Shown here: positions 51,983-59,775 of the stretch, one piece after another
How the letters are laid out: each line of letters starts with the position of its first letter
Position numbering within the stretch: the first letter of the stretch is position 1
Source: an uncultured Eubacteriales bacterium
Lineage (GTDB): Bacteria > Bacillota > Clostridia > Oscillospirales > Acutalibacteraceae
NCBI GenBank assembly: GCA_934486895.1
Contig: CAKSQZ010000004.1
Span: 25,536 to 89,535 of the forward strand
Direction: 5' to 3'
Length of the DNA stretch: 64,000 bases
Position numbers and translations under genes: made by a program
Notes under the pieces: generated by a model
Databases searched by the model: none
Told to the model about the DNA's origin: nothing
Seen by the model: the letters and a program-made list of their open reading frames with translations, nothing else

Positions 51983-53314
51983 TTATTTTCTTCCGTTTTC
52001 CTGCCGCTCGCGGATTATAAACCGAACCGGCGTTCCCTCAAGTCCGAAAGTTGTTCGGATCTGATTTTCAAGATACCGCTGATACGAAAAATGAAACAGC
52101 TCCGCGCGGTTGCAGAAGCAGACAAATGTCGGCGGATTTGTGCTCGCCTGTGTCATATAATATATCTTCAGGCGCTTGCCCTTGTCGCTCGGCGGCTGAA
52201 CTCTCGCAGTCGCGTCGGCAAGGATGTCGTTGAGCATACCTGTGGAAATACGCATACTGTTTTGCTCTCTGACATAGCGGATAAGCTCAAACAGCCTATC
52301 GAGCCGCTGACCTGTTTTGGCGGAAATAAAGATTATCGGCGCATAGGACATAAATGAAAAGTCCTTCATAAGGCTTTTTCTGTACTGATCCATAGAGCGG
52401 CCGTCTTTCTCGTAAGCGTCCCACTTGTTGACGGCGATGATACAGCCCTTGCCGCTCTCAAGCGCAAGCGATGCCACCTTGCTGTCCTGTTCGGTGAAGC
52501 CCTCGAGCGCGTCGATCATAATGACGCAGACATCGGCTCTGTCCACCGCGGCCTTTGCCCTGAGAACACTGTATTTCTCGATCTTATCGAGCACTTTCGA
52601 CTTTCTTCTCAGTCCCGCAGTGTCGATAAAAGTGTAGCTCCCGAAATCGTTATCGACATCAAGGTCAACAGTGTCGCGCGTGGTGCCCGCAATATCCGAA
52701 ACAATGGTGCGATTTTCACCCGAAATGCGGTTTATCAGCGACGATTTTCCGACATTCGGCTTGCCGATAACGGCAACCGAAATGCGATCGGTCTGTTCGT
52801 CCTCATCGTCTGTGAAAACAAGCTCGTCATAAACACGGTCGAGCAGATCGCCCGTGCCGTGGCCGTGCACCGATGAAACGGCGATCGGCTCACCGAGCCC
52901 CAAATTATAAAATTCATAAAACTCAAGCGGAGGCTCTCCGAGGCCGTCGCACTTGTTCACGCACAAAACAATAGGCTTGCCGCTCTTTTGAAGCATTGCC
53001 GCGACTTCGGAATCGGTCGCCACAACGCCCGAACGGACATCTGTCACAAAGATTATAACTTCTGCCATATCGATCGCGAGCTGAGCCTGATCTCTCATCT
53101 GCGATAAAATAACATCGTCCGACTTAGGCTCGATACCGCCCGTATCGACCAGCATAACAGTGTGGCCGCGCCATTCGCAGTCGCCGAAAATGCGGTCTCT
53201 TGTGACGCCGGGGGTATCGTCCACAATGGAAACGCGCTTTCCGATAAGCTTGTTAAAAAGTGTGGATTTGCCGACATTCGGCCGCCCGACCACCGCAACA
53301 ACGGGTTTTGCCAT
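51983..53314 (-). CDS. der: Ribosome-associated GTPase Der (EngA)
   Basis: This 443-residue protein has two GTPase domains in tandem and a C-terminal KH-like domain. G1 motifs are GRPNVGKSTLFN and GKPNVGKSSLIN; G3 are DTGGIE and DTAGLRR; G4 are NKCD and NKWD. Der acts in assembly of the 50S subunit. The length is typical. It lies between the DUF512 and plsY genes. Confidence 0.97.
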   Translation of the reverse strand: MAKPVVAVVGRPNVGKSTLFNKLIGKRVSIVDDTPGVTRDRIFGDCEWRGHTVMLVDTGGIEPKSDDVILSQMRDQAQLAIDMAEVIIFVTDVRSGVVATDSEVAAMLQKSGKPIVLCVNKCDGLGEPPLEFYEFYNLGLGEPIAVSSVHGHGTGDLLDRVYDELVFTDDEDEQTDRISVAVIGKPNVGKSSLINRISGENRTIVSDIAGTTRDTVDLDVDNDFGSYTFIDTAGLRRKSKVLDKIEKYSVLRAKAAVDRADVCVIMIDALEGFTEQDSKVASLALESGKGCIIAVNKWDAYEKDGRSMDQYRKSLMKDFSFMSYAPIIFISAKTGQRLDRLFELIRYVREQNSMRISTGMLNDILADATARVQPPSDKGKRLKIYYMTQASTNPPTFVCFCNRAELFHFSYQRYLENQIRTTFGLEGTPVRFIIRERQENGRK

Positions 53315-53328
53315 GATTACGCCTCCTT

Positions 53329-54624
53329 TTAGGATACTACCGCATCGAACAACGCCTGACCGTCGTTTTCAACGGGAATAACGGCGGCGCCGAGCTTTTT
53401 CGATAAGCCCTCCACCGTTTCGTCGTCTAAGAAAATATCTTCGTCTCTTTTAAGGCAGCTGTGCGAGATATAAACATCCCCGAGGTTGTCCCTGCCTTTC
53501 AGCTGCTCGAAAAGATCCTGCCCTGTGAGCAGGCCCGAAGTCGTTATCTTCTCGCCGAAAAATCGGTTTTCTATCATAACGACCTCGCAATTTATATTAT
53601 GCCATTTTTGCTCGCATAAGTCAACCAGACTTTTTATCAGCGAATAAGCGCCCGCGCCTGTCGCAAAAGTCTTTCTTGTGCGCTTCGGCTCACCGTCGAA
53701 ATATTCGAGCGCGCTTTCAAAGTCCGCCTTCAAAAGGGCGCACATTCCCACTCCGTTTTCAAGCTGAAGCATATCGCCGTAGTAGCTTTCATCGGGCATT
53801 TTGCGCTTTGCGAGGTTGAAAAACTCGTCCGACGGGTAGATTATCCGATCGCCGTATTCCGCTAAAAACTTATCGGAGTATTCTTCGATAATGTCGATGA
53901 CCTGAGAAGCCGACTGCTCATCGTAAGCCTCGAGCGGATAAAGCCCCTCGCGGTGCTTTGTCAGTCCGGCAGGCACGGCGGCAATACTCTCGACCGACGG
54001 GAACAGCCGCGACAGATCCTCGATAGAGCGGCGTAACTCGTCGCCGTCATTGATCCCTCTGCATAAAACGAGCTGGCAGTTTAAGAGTATCCCTCCGTTT
54101 GCGAGCATATCGATATATTTAAGTTTTTCGCCTGCAAACCGATTATGCATCATTTTGCAGCGAAGCTCGGGATTTGTTGTGTGGACCGAGATGTTGACAG
54201 GGCTGATATGCATTTTGATGATTCTTTTTATCTCTTCTTCACCGATGTTCGTGAGAGTTATATAATTGCCGAATAAAAACGAAAGCCTTGAATCGTCGTC
54301 CTTAAAATAAAGCGACTCGCGCATGCCTTTCGGAAGCTGATCGATAAAGCAGAAAATGCAGTCGTTCTGACATGAACGCTGCTTATCCATAAGATAAGTC
54401 TCAAATTCGAGACCTATATCATCGTATTCTCCCTTTTTTATATGAACACGAAACGGCTTTTCGTTTCTGATTAGCTCTAGAGTGAGCTGTTTTTCGGTGC
54501 AATAAAAACGATAGTCCAAAACATCGGTTATTTTATAACCGTTGATACTGACTACCTTATCGCCCGCCATAATGCCTTTTTTATCGGCATACGAGCCTTT
54601 ATCCACCGCAGTTACAGTGACCAT
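53329..54624 (-). CDS. DUF512 radical-SAM-like protein with PDZ domain
   Basis: This 431-residue protein begins with a PDZ-like domain (VDKGSYADKKGIMAGDKVVSING). It then has the cysteine cluster CQNDCIFCFIDQLPKGMR near residue 90, which suits an iron-sulfur centre of the radical SAM superfamily. The C-terminal DUF512 domain follows. Homologues are conserved beside der in Clostridia. The reaction is unknown. It is the first gene after the rpmF terminator. Confidence 0.9.
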   Translation of the reverse strand: MVTVTAVDKGSYADKKGIMAGDKVVSINGYKITDVLDYRFYCTEKQLTLELIRNEKPFRVHIKKGEYDDIGLEFETYLMDKQRSCQNDCIFCFIDQLPKGMRESLYFKDDDSRLSFLFGNYITLTNIGEEEIKRIIKMHISPVNISVHTTNPELRCKMMHNRFAGEKLKYIDMLANGGILLNCQLVLCRGINDGDELRRSIEDLSRLFPSVESIAAVPAGLTKHREGLYPLEAYDEQSASQVIDIIEEYSDKFLAEYGDRIIYPSDEFFNLAKRKMPDESYYGDMLQLENGVGMCALLKADFESALEYFDGEPKRTRKTFATGAGAYSLIKSLVDLCEQKWHNINCEVVMIENRFFGEKITTSGLLTGQDLFEQLKGRDNLGDVYISHSCLKRDEDIFLDDETVEGLSKKLGAAVIPVENDGQALFDAVVS

Positions 54625-54640
54625 TCCGTGCCTCCTTCAC

Positions 54641-54673
54641 AAAAAAATAGAGAAGGAATAGTGTTCCTCCTCC
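54641..54673 (-). terminator. Terminator after rpmF
   Basis: On the minus strand GAGGAGGAA pairs with TTCCTTCTC (one GU pair) around CACTA, followed by TATTTTTTT. It splits DUF177-rpmF from the DUF512-der part, but read-through is possible since no clear promoter was found after it. Confidence 0.8.
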
Positions 54674-54690
54674 ATTTTAGTTGCCCTTGA

Positions 54691-54894
54691 TCAGTTCTCG
54701 TCAGAAGATGCTTTAGCCTCTTTAGCGACGACCTGCTTGCCGTTATAGTAACCGCACGCCTTGCAAACAGTGTGGGGTCTGAAATATTCGCCGCAGTTCG
54801 GGCACTTGGCGAGAGTAGGAGCAGTAAGCTTCCAAACATTGGATCTTCTCTTATCTCTTCTGGTTGTAGAAACTCTTCTCTTCGGTACTGCCAT
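54691..54894 (-). CDS. rpmF: 50S ribosomal protein L32
   Basis: This 67-residue protein has the L32 signature [21 protein letters not shown] and two Cys pairs (CPNCGEY, CKACGYY) that form the zinc ribbon of the C+ form. The C-terminal tail is somewhat extended and acidic. It follows the DUF177 gene, the usual partner. AGGAGG precedes the ATG. Confidence 0.97.
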   Translation of the reverse strand: MAVPKRRVSTTRRDKRRSNVWKLTAPTLAKCPNCGEYFRPHTVCKACGYYNGKQVVAKEAKASSDEN

Positions 54895-54956
54895 GTTGGC
54901 ACCTCCTTAAATTAGGTTTGTATTGCAAACGGCGGTATCGACGCCGCGGACTACCG

Positions 54957-55454
54957 TCAGTCTAACAATTCTTTAAGCTTTGCAAGCCTCGGATCACATT
55001 CACGCTCGCAAACGCATTCTTCGCTGTTGAGCGATTTACCGCAGTTCGGGCAGATGCCCCTGCAGTCCTCCTTGCAGAGAAACTTTGTCGGCATATTAAG
55101 CAGCAGATCGTCCCGCGCAACTTCGCTCAGATCAAGCGACATATTCGGTGCGACAAGATAGTCAAGCTCCTCATATTCCTCATCGCACAGCTCGGTGACG
55201 ACAGTGTGCGAAAAGCTTTTGTGAACCGATCTTGTGACCGTGTCCGCGCATCGGTCGCACGGAGCGGAAAAAGTGTAATCCGCGGAATACTCGAGCATAA
55301 CGACTCCGGCGCGGTTATACACCCTGCCGACAGCCTTCACAGGCTCGCTCACGGCAACACAGCCGTTGTATTCAAAATCGGACATATCGACGGCAATTTC
55401 AACGCCGACCGATTTGCCGACCTGCGAGAACACCTCGCGAAGATCAATGATCAT
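54957..55454 (-). CDS. DUF177 (YceD-like) protein
   Basis: This 165-residue protein has the central DUF177 segment YTFSAPCDRCADTVTRSV and the C-terminal CKEDCRGICPNCG-like tract (LCKEDCRGICPNCGKSLN) with zinc-type cysteines. DUF177 proteins are linked to 23S rRNA accumulation in plants and bacteria and are almost always encoded with rpmF. That is the case here. Confidence 0.93.
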   Translation of the reverse strand: MIIDLREVFSQVGKSVGVEIAVDMSDFEYNGCVAVSEPVKAVGRVYNRAGVVMLEYSADYTFSAPCDRCADTVTRSVHKSFSHTVVTELCDEEYEELDYLVAPNMSLDLSEVARDDLLLNMPTKFLCKEDCRGICPNCGKSLNSEECVCERECDPRLAKLKELLD

Positions 55455-55491
55455 AATGATTCACAGCCCTCAAATTACAGTCACGGATTAT

Positions 55492-55520
55492 ATTATAAAC
55501 GCACAAAAGCGGTTTGTCAA
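55492..55520 (-). promoter_or_regulatory. Promoter of DUF177-rpmF
   Basis: On the minus strand a perfect TTGACA (55515-55520) and a perfect TATAAT (55492-55497) are 17 bases apart. Confidence 0.92.
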
Positions 55521-55556
55521 GCAATTTTTTTATTTTCCGCCGAAGTTATGCTGTGA

Positions 55557-56318
55557 TCACGCTGTTTTTTTATTTTTGCTTCGTTTTTCGGCAAGTTTAT
55601 CGAAAAATGCAAAGATCCGCTTCTTGAAAAGCCAGCAGACGACCGAAATGCTGACAACAACAGCCGCCATAACTATCGCGACGGTATAGTCGCCGCTTAT
55701 CAGCTTATCTCCCATGTAAACATAGCAAAACATATTCGGAAGCTGTGTCGGGATAGCCGCGAGCAGAAAATGATATTTATCTACCTTTGTCATACCCGCA
55801 AGGTGCGGCATAATGCCGAGCGGCAGACCCGGGATAAGACAGCACATAGCCACAGTGAACATCGGATGCTGTGAGCGTGTGAGCATATTGTTTTCGAGCT
55901 TTTCCTCGCTCACAAACTTCGAGAGCAGCTTTTTATCGAATTTTCTTGCAAAGCAAAAAATGATATAGAAAGCGCACGCTGTCCCCGCAAGACTGATAAA
56001 CACGCCCCAGATACCGTAGGTAATACCGCAAAGCGCCCACACCGCGATAGCGGGAATGATAATGAGAATGCTTTGCAGCATCTGAATGACGAACATTATA
56101 ACAACGCCCTCAAAGCCGAGCGAACGAAGCTGATCCTTTATGACCGAGAGCGAGACATTGCCGGTCGCGATCTCCTTTAAAATGGGGATCAGCTTTTCCA
56201 CGACATCGATAACCGACGGAATTGCATAAATAACGACTGCCGCAATAAACAGCACTTTGATAACGGTTTTTGTTATGCGAAACCATTTTTTCTCGCAAAG
56301 CTCACGATACTTTGTCAT
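55557..56318 (-). CDS. TVP38/TMEM64 (VTT domain) membrane protein
   Basis: This 253-residue protein has about six membrane segments. The VTT/SNARE-associated domain shows AVWALCGITYGIWGVFISLAG and CLIPGLPLGIMPHLAGMTKV, the latter being the conserved PGxPxG loop. DedA/VTT proteins are lipid transporters or scramblases in studied cases. The gene overlaps the stop of the preceding unknown gene by 4 bases and is last in the DUF6062-rnhA operon. Confidence 0.92.
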   Translation of the reverse strand: MTKYRELCEKKWFRITKTVIKVLFIAAVVIYAIPSVIDVVEKLIPILKEIATGNVSLSVIKDQLRSLGFEGVVIMFVIQMLQSILIIIPAIAVWALCGITYGIWGVFISLAGTACAFYIIFCFARKFDKKLLSKFVSEEKLENNMLTRSQHPMFTVAMCCLIPGLPLGIMPHLAGMTKVDKYHFLLAAIPTQLPNMFCYVYMGDKLISGDYTVAIVMAAVVVSISVVCWLFKKRIFAFFDKLAEKRSKNKKTA

Positions 56319-56803
56319 ATATTCGCCTCCATCGGGGTTTTACGCTGTGTCACATTATAATGCTCTCTGAGAACATTGCGGCGGTTCAGCCGAACCGATA
56401 AAAGGTTGGGCGTGCAAAGCTGGATATAATAAGGCTTATCGAATTTATTATCGATATAAAGCCTGTATGCGAGAGGTGAGTGCGATTTATTCAGCACCGT
56501 CTCGACTGTCACATCGCGGTCTAAAAGTCCTGCGATAAAGCTGTAAACAACGCTTGCCCATTCCTGCGCCGAATCATAATCGAAAGAGAAAAACTCCCGT
56601 TTGAATTTGCCGAGGCGGACTCTGACCTTTGAATGCGACAACACCGTTATATGAAACGAACTTTCGGGATCAATGTCGATCCTGATCGATCTGCCTCGCT
56701 GTTCGACATTGAGCAGGTCCTTGTTTATCCGCCCCCGTATTTCAAAAAACTTATCGACAAAATCGTGTTTCGATGAGGTCTTAGCGGGTGTGGTAATTTT
56801 CAT
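56315..56803 (-). CDS. Unknown conserved-looking protein between rnhA and the VTT gene
   Basis: This 162-residue protein was not recognised. It is basic and alternates strand and helix segments: FFEIRGRINKDLLNVEQRG, SIRIDIDPESSFHITVLSHS and YDSAQEWASVVYSFIAGLLDRDV. It has no membrane segment. ATG 56803 follows AGGAG, which places it cleanly 19 bases after rnhA; a longer frame overlapping rnhA is not needed. The 4-base overlap with the VTT gene suggests translational coupling. Confidence 0.8.
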   Translation of the reverse strand: MKITTPAKTSSKHDFVDKFFEIRGRINKDLLNVEQRGRSIRIDIDPESSFHITVLSHSKVRVRLGKFKREFFSFDYDSAQEWASVVYSFIAGLLDRDVTVETVLNKSHSPLAYRLYIDNKFDKPYYIQLCTPNLLSVRLNRRNVLREHYNVTQRKTPMEANI

Positions 56804-56822
56804 TAATATTCTCCTATTGACT

Positions 56823-57260
56823 TTATCTGTGCCGTTCGGTCTGCGCGACTGCAAGACGATCGCACCGTTCGTTTTCGGGGTGGCCCGCATGACCTTTGAC
56901 CCAGATGAAATTGACATTATGCATATCGCAAAGCTCTAAAAGCTGCGAGAAAAGGTCGGTGTTTAAAGCGGGCTTGCCGTCTGCCTTTTTCCAGCCGCGC
57001 TTTTCCCATGACCGCGCCCAGCCGAGATTTATAGAATCGCAGACATATTTGCTGTCGGTCGTGAGATCGACTTCGCACGGCTCTTTCAGTGCAGAAAGAG
57101 CACGGATCACCGCAGTAAGCTCCATACGGTTGTTAGTCGTCTCTCGCTCGCCGCCCGACATCTCCTTTTCAAAGCCTTTGTATCTCAGCACCGCACCCCA
57201 GCCTCCCGGGCCCGGATTTCCCGAGCAGGCGCCGTCTGTGAAAATTTCAACCTTCTTCAT
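56823..57260 (-). CDS. rnhA: Ribonuclease HI
   Basis: This 145-residue enzyme cuts RNA in RNA-DNA hybrids. The four acidic active-site residues are visible in [38 protein letters not shown] and ERCDRLA, along with [10 protein letters not shown]. The C-terminal end is short. It overlaps the DUF6062 gene by 14 bases. Confidence 0.96.
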   Translation of the reverse strand: MKKVEIFTDGACSGNPGPGGWGAVLRYKGFEKEMSGGERETTNNRMELTAVIRALSALKEPCEVDLTTDSKYVCDSINLGWARSWEKRGWKKADGKPALNTDLFSQLLELCDMHNVNFIWVKGHAGHPENERCDRLAVAQTERHR

Positions 57261-57960
57261 TAAGGGTTATCCTTTCATCGCCGTTTGAAAAAAGAAAATA
57301 GCCGGCGTGTTCAATTGCGTGTTTTGCGTTTTTAAATTCGTCCGCCTCGGGGTCGGAACGGTAGTCGAACATCTTTGAAAAAAGCTCAAGCTCGGTTTTC
57401 AGCGGATCAAGATATTTTTTGCAGAGTGTCTTGCAATCATCGAAAAACTGCTTTTTTGCCGATTTCTGCATCATTTTTTCGGATAATCCGCAAAGAAGCG
57501 CGAAATCCGGCAGACAGAGATATTCCTGCCCGGCAAACAGTTTGCGGGCCTCGGAATCCGTTTCATAGCTTTTGATAAGACCGCCCGCAAGATGGATCAT
57601 ATTTTTCTCTATACCGTCGCACACAAAGCAGCTTTTTTCGATATTTTCAGCCTTTTCGGCAGATTTTTTAGGGCCGCCGAGCAGACCGCCCGACAAAACA
57701 TTTTTCTCTATTTCGTCGAGATGAGTTTTCAGCATAAGCGCGAGCGCCAAGCGGTTCTTGCCGACCTTCAGCATCGACAGATGCCGCTCGCAAAAGCCGA
57801 GCAGATTAGTCTGCTGTCTTGTGTCGGGCTCCATCATCGAATCGCCGAGCGTGTATTCGAGCATGCGTTGTTCAACTATCTTTCGCATACGGCAGACAGG
57901 GCAGCCGTCGCGCTCCCTCAGTATGTCGTTTATCGGAATAGTGCAAAGCGTTTCGCGCAA
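57247..57960 (-). CDS. DUF6062 family protein
   Basis: This 237-residue protein has the features of DUF6062: the N-terminal [21 protein letters not shown], a middle [23 protein letters not shown] and a second Cys pair in [11 protein letters not shown]. The CPVC and CFVC pairs together with CERH probably bind a metal. No function is established. It is the first gene of the rnhA operon. Confidence 0.87.
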   Translation of the reverse strand: MRETLCTIPINDILRERDGCPVCRMRKIVEQRMLEYTLGDSMMEPDTRQQTNLLGFCERHLSMLKVGKNRLALALMLKTHLDEIEKNVLSGGLLGGPKKSAEKAENIEKSCFVCDGIEKNMIHLAGGLIKSYETDSEARKLFAGQEYLCLPDFALLCGLSEKMMQKSAKKQFFDDCKTLCKKYLDPLKTELELFSKMFDYRSDPEADEFKNAKHAIEHAGYFLFSNGDERITLNEEG

Positions 57961-57989
57961 GAGTGTCAGTCCTTTACAATTATTTCTTC

Positions 57990-58018
57990 TTTAAATTATA
58001 CCACAGATTTGCTATAAT
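57990..58018 (+). promoter_or_regulatory. Promoter of the OGG-type glycosylase gene
   Basis: TATAAT (58013-58018) lies 17 bases after TTTAAA (57990-57995). The overlapping minus strand also has TATAAT (57994-57999), so this short gap probably serves both divergent operons. Confidence 0.55.
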
Positions 58019-58079
58019 GGGTATAGAAATTTTGAATTTCAAGGCAAAAAATCGCGGCTGCGGCGAAAGGACGGTCAAA

Positions 58080-58913
58080 ATGAACGAAATAGCGGCGGAC
58101 GGCAAAAACACACGCATTATCGAAGCGGACAGCTTTGACCTCAGAGAAACGCTCGATTGCGGGCAGGCATTTCGCTTTAGGGAGACGGATGACGGATCAT
58201 TTGAGGGTGTTGCGCTCGGCAGAATGCTGAGGGTTTATAAAGACGGCAATGACATTGTTTTCAAAGGTATTGAAAAAGCCGAGTTTATGAGTAAGTTTTA
58301 TCGCTATTTCACTTTAGATATAGACTATAACGAAGTCAAAAATCGCTTATCGGAAGATAAATATCTCGCAGAAGCCATAAAAGCGCACGGCGGTATTCGT
58401 CTTTTGCGGCAGGATAAATGGGAGTGTTTGTGCTCGTTTATCATTTCGCAAAACAATAATATCCCGAGGATAAAGGGAATAATCGAGCGGCTTTGCGAAT
58501 TGTTCGGCGAGCGCTGTGACGGCGGATTTGCTTTTCCCTCGGCGCAGCGGATCGCGGCTCTCTCGGCTGAAGACCTCGCACCGATAAGAGCGGGCTTTCG
58601 CGCGAAGTATATTATCGACGCCGCAAGGAAAACCGCAAACAGCGAGATCGATTTCGCTGCACTCGATACCGCTGTGCTCGATGAGGCGAGAGCAGAGCTG
58701 ATGAAGATAAAGGGCGTCGGGCCTAAAGTCGCCGACTGTGCGCTTTTGTTTTCCTGCGGCAGATTTGAGGCGTTTCCGCGCGATGTCTGGATAAAGCGTG
58801 TTGCAGAGCGGCTTTATCCGAACGGATTGCCCGAATGTTTCGGAGAATACGCGGGCATCGCTCAGCAGTACCTGTTTTATCATATCCGTTCGGGCGGATT
58901 TTCGCAGGTGTGA
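58080..58913 (+). CDS. 8-oxoguanine DNA glycosylase (OGG1-like)
   Basis: This 277-residue base-excision repair enzyme removes 8-oxoguanine. The N-terminal domain contains FDLRETLDCGQAFRFRE. The helix-hairpin-helix is LMKIKGVGPKVADCALLFS, and the segment RDVWIKRVAERL carries the catalytic Asp. FIISQNNNIPRIKGII is the conserved SQNNN helix. ATG 58080 follows AAAGGA by 8 bases; an upstream frame from 57963 overlaps the promoter. Confidence 0.93.
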   Translation: MNEIAADGKNTRIIEADSFDLRETLDCGQAFRFRETDDGSFEGVALGRMLRVYKDGNDIVFKGIEKAEFMSKFYRYFTLDIDYNEVKNRLSEDKYLAEAIKAHGGIRLLRQDKWECLCSFIISQNNNIPRIKGIIERLCELFGERCDGGFAFPSAQRIAALSAEDLAPIRAGFRAKYIIDAARKTANSEIDFAALDTAVLDEARAELMKIKGVGPKVADCALLFSCGRFEAFPRDVWIKRVAERLYPNGLPECFGEYAGIAQQYLFYHIRSGGFSQV

Positions 58914-59029
58914 ACAAGTTGAAAATTTTTTTGAATTTTGTAAAAAAATCTGTTTTATCTATTTAAAAGGTATTCTTTTTATGTTATACTTAATAAGAAA
59001 TACTCTAAAGATCAAGGGGAGAAGACATT

Positions 59030-59758
59030 GTGGACGAGATGACGGTCGTCGGAAGAAATTCCGTGTCGCAGGCGCTTGATTCGGGCAGGCAGGCGGAATG
59101 TCTGCTTATAGCAAACGGTGCGGATTCCAGAGTTAATCCACTTGTGGCAAAAGCCAAGAAAAACGGGATCCCCGTTCGCTATGTGCCGAAGCAAAAGCTT
59201 GATGACAGAGTGGGAAATATCAATCATCAGGGCGTGGCACTGATCGCCTGCGCCGCACAGTACAGCGAGCTTTCCGACATTATCGGAAATACGGGGGAGA
59301 GCTCCCTTGTCGTTATTCTCGATAAGATCGAGGATCCGCATAATCTCGGCGCAATGATCCGCACGGCGGACGCTGCCGGAGCGGACGGTATTATTATCCC
59401 CAAAAGAGGGGGAGCAGGGCTGAACGCGACTGCCGTTAAGGTAGCGTGCGGCGCCTGCGAGTATGTCAAGGTAGCCAGAGTGCCGAATATAGCCGCTTGT
59501 ATAGATGAGCTTAAAGAGCACGGCTATTGGATCTACGGTGCGGATATGGGCGGAGAAAATGTTTTCACCGCAAAGCTCTCGGGAAAGGTCGGTCTTGTTA
59601 TCGGCTCGGAGGGCTTCGGCATTTCGAGGATCGTGCGTGAAAAGTGTGATTTCACTGTAAGTATTCCCATGAGCGGAAAAATAAATTCGCTTAATGCTTC
59701 GGTTGCCGCAGGCATTCTTATGTATAAGTTTGCGGCGGACAGAGAGTCTTTTAGCTAA
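59030..59758 (+). CDS. rlmB: 23S rRNA 2'-O-methyltransferase RlmB (TrmH family)
   Basis: This 242-residue SPOUT methyltransferase has an N-terminal substrate-binding domain (VVGRNSVSQALDSG) and the SPOUT motifs ILDKIEDPHNLGAMIRTADAAGA, LVIGSEGFGISR and VSIPMSGKINSLNASVAAGILMY. The start is GTG 59030, 9 bases after AAGGGGAG. It is followed 17 bases later by a large membrane protein gene. Confidence 0.94.
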   Translation: MDEMTVVGRNSVSQALDSGRQAECLLIANGADSRVNPLVAKAKKNGIPVRYVPKQKLDDRVGNINHQGVALIACAAQYSELSDIIGNTGESSLVVILDKIEDPHNLGAMIRTADAAGADGIIIPKRGGAGLNATAVKVACGACEYVKVARVPNIAACIDELKEHGYWIYGADMGGENVFTAKLSGKVGLVIGSEGFGISRIVREKCDFTVSIPMSGKINSLNASVAAGILMYKFAADRESFS

Positions 59759-59775
59759 AGGAAAGGAAGAGCAAA

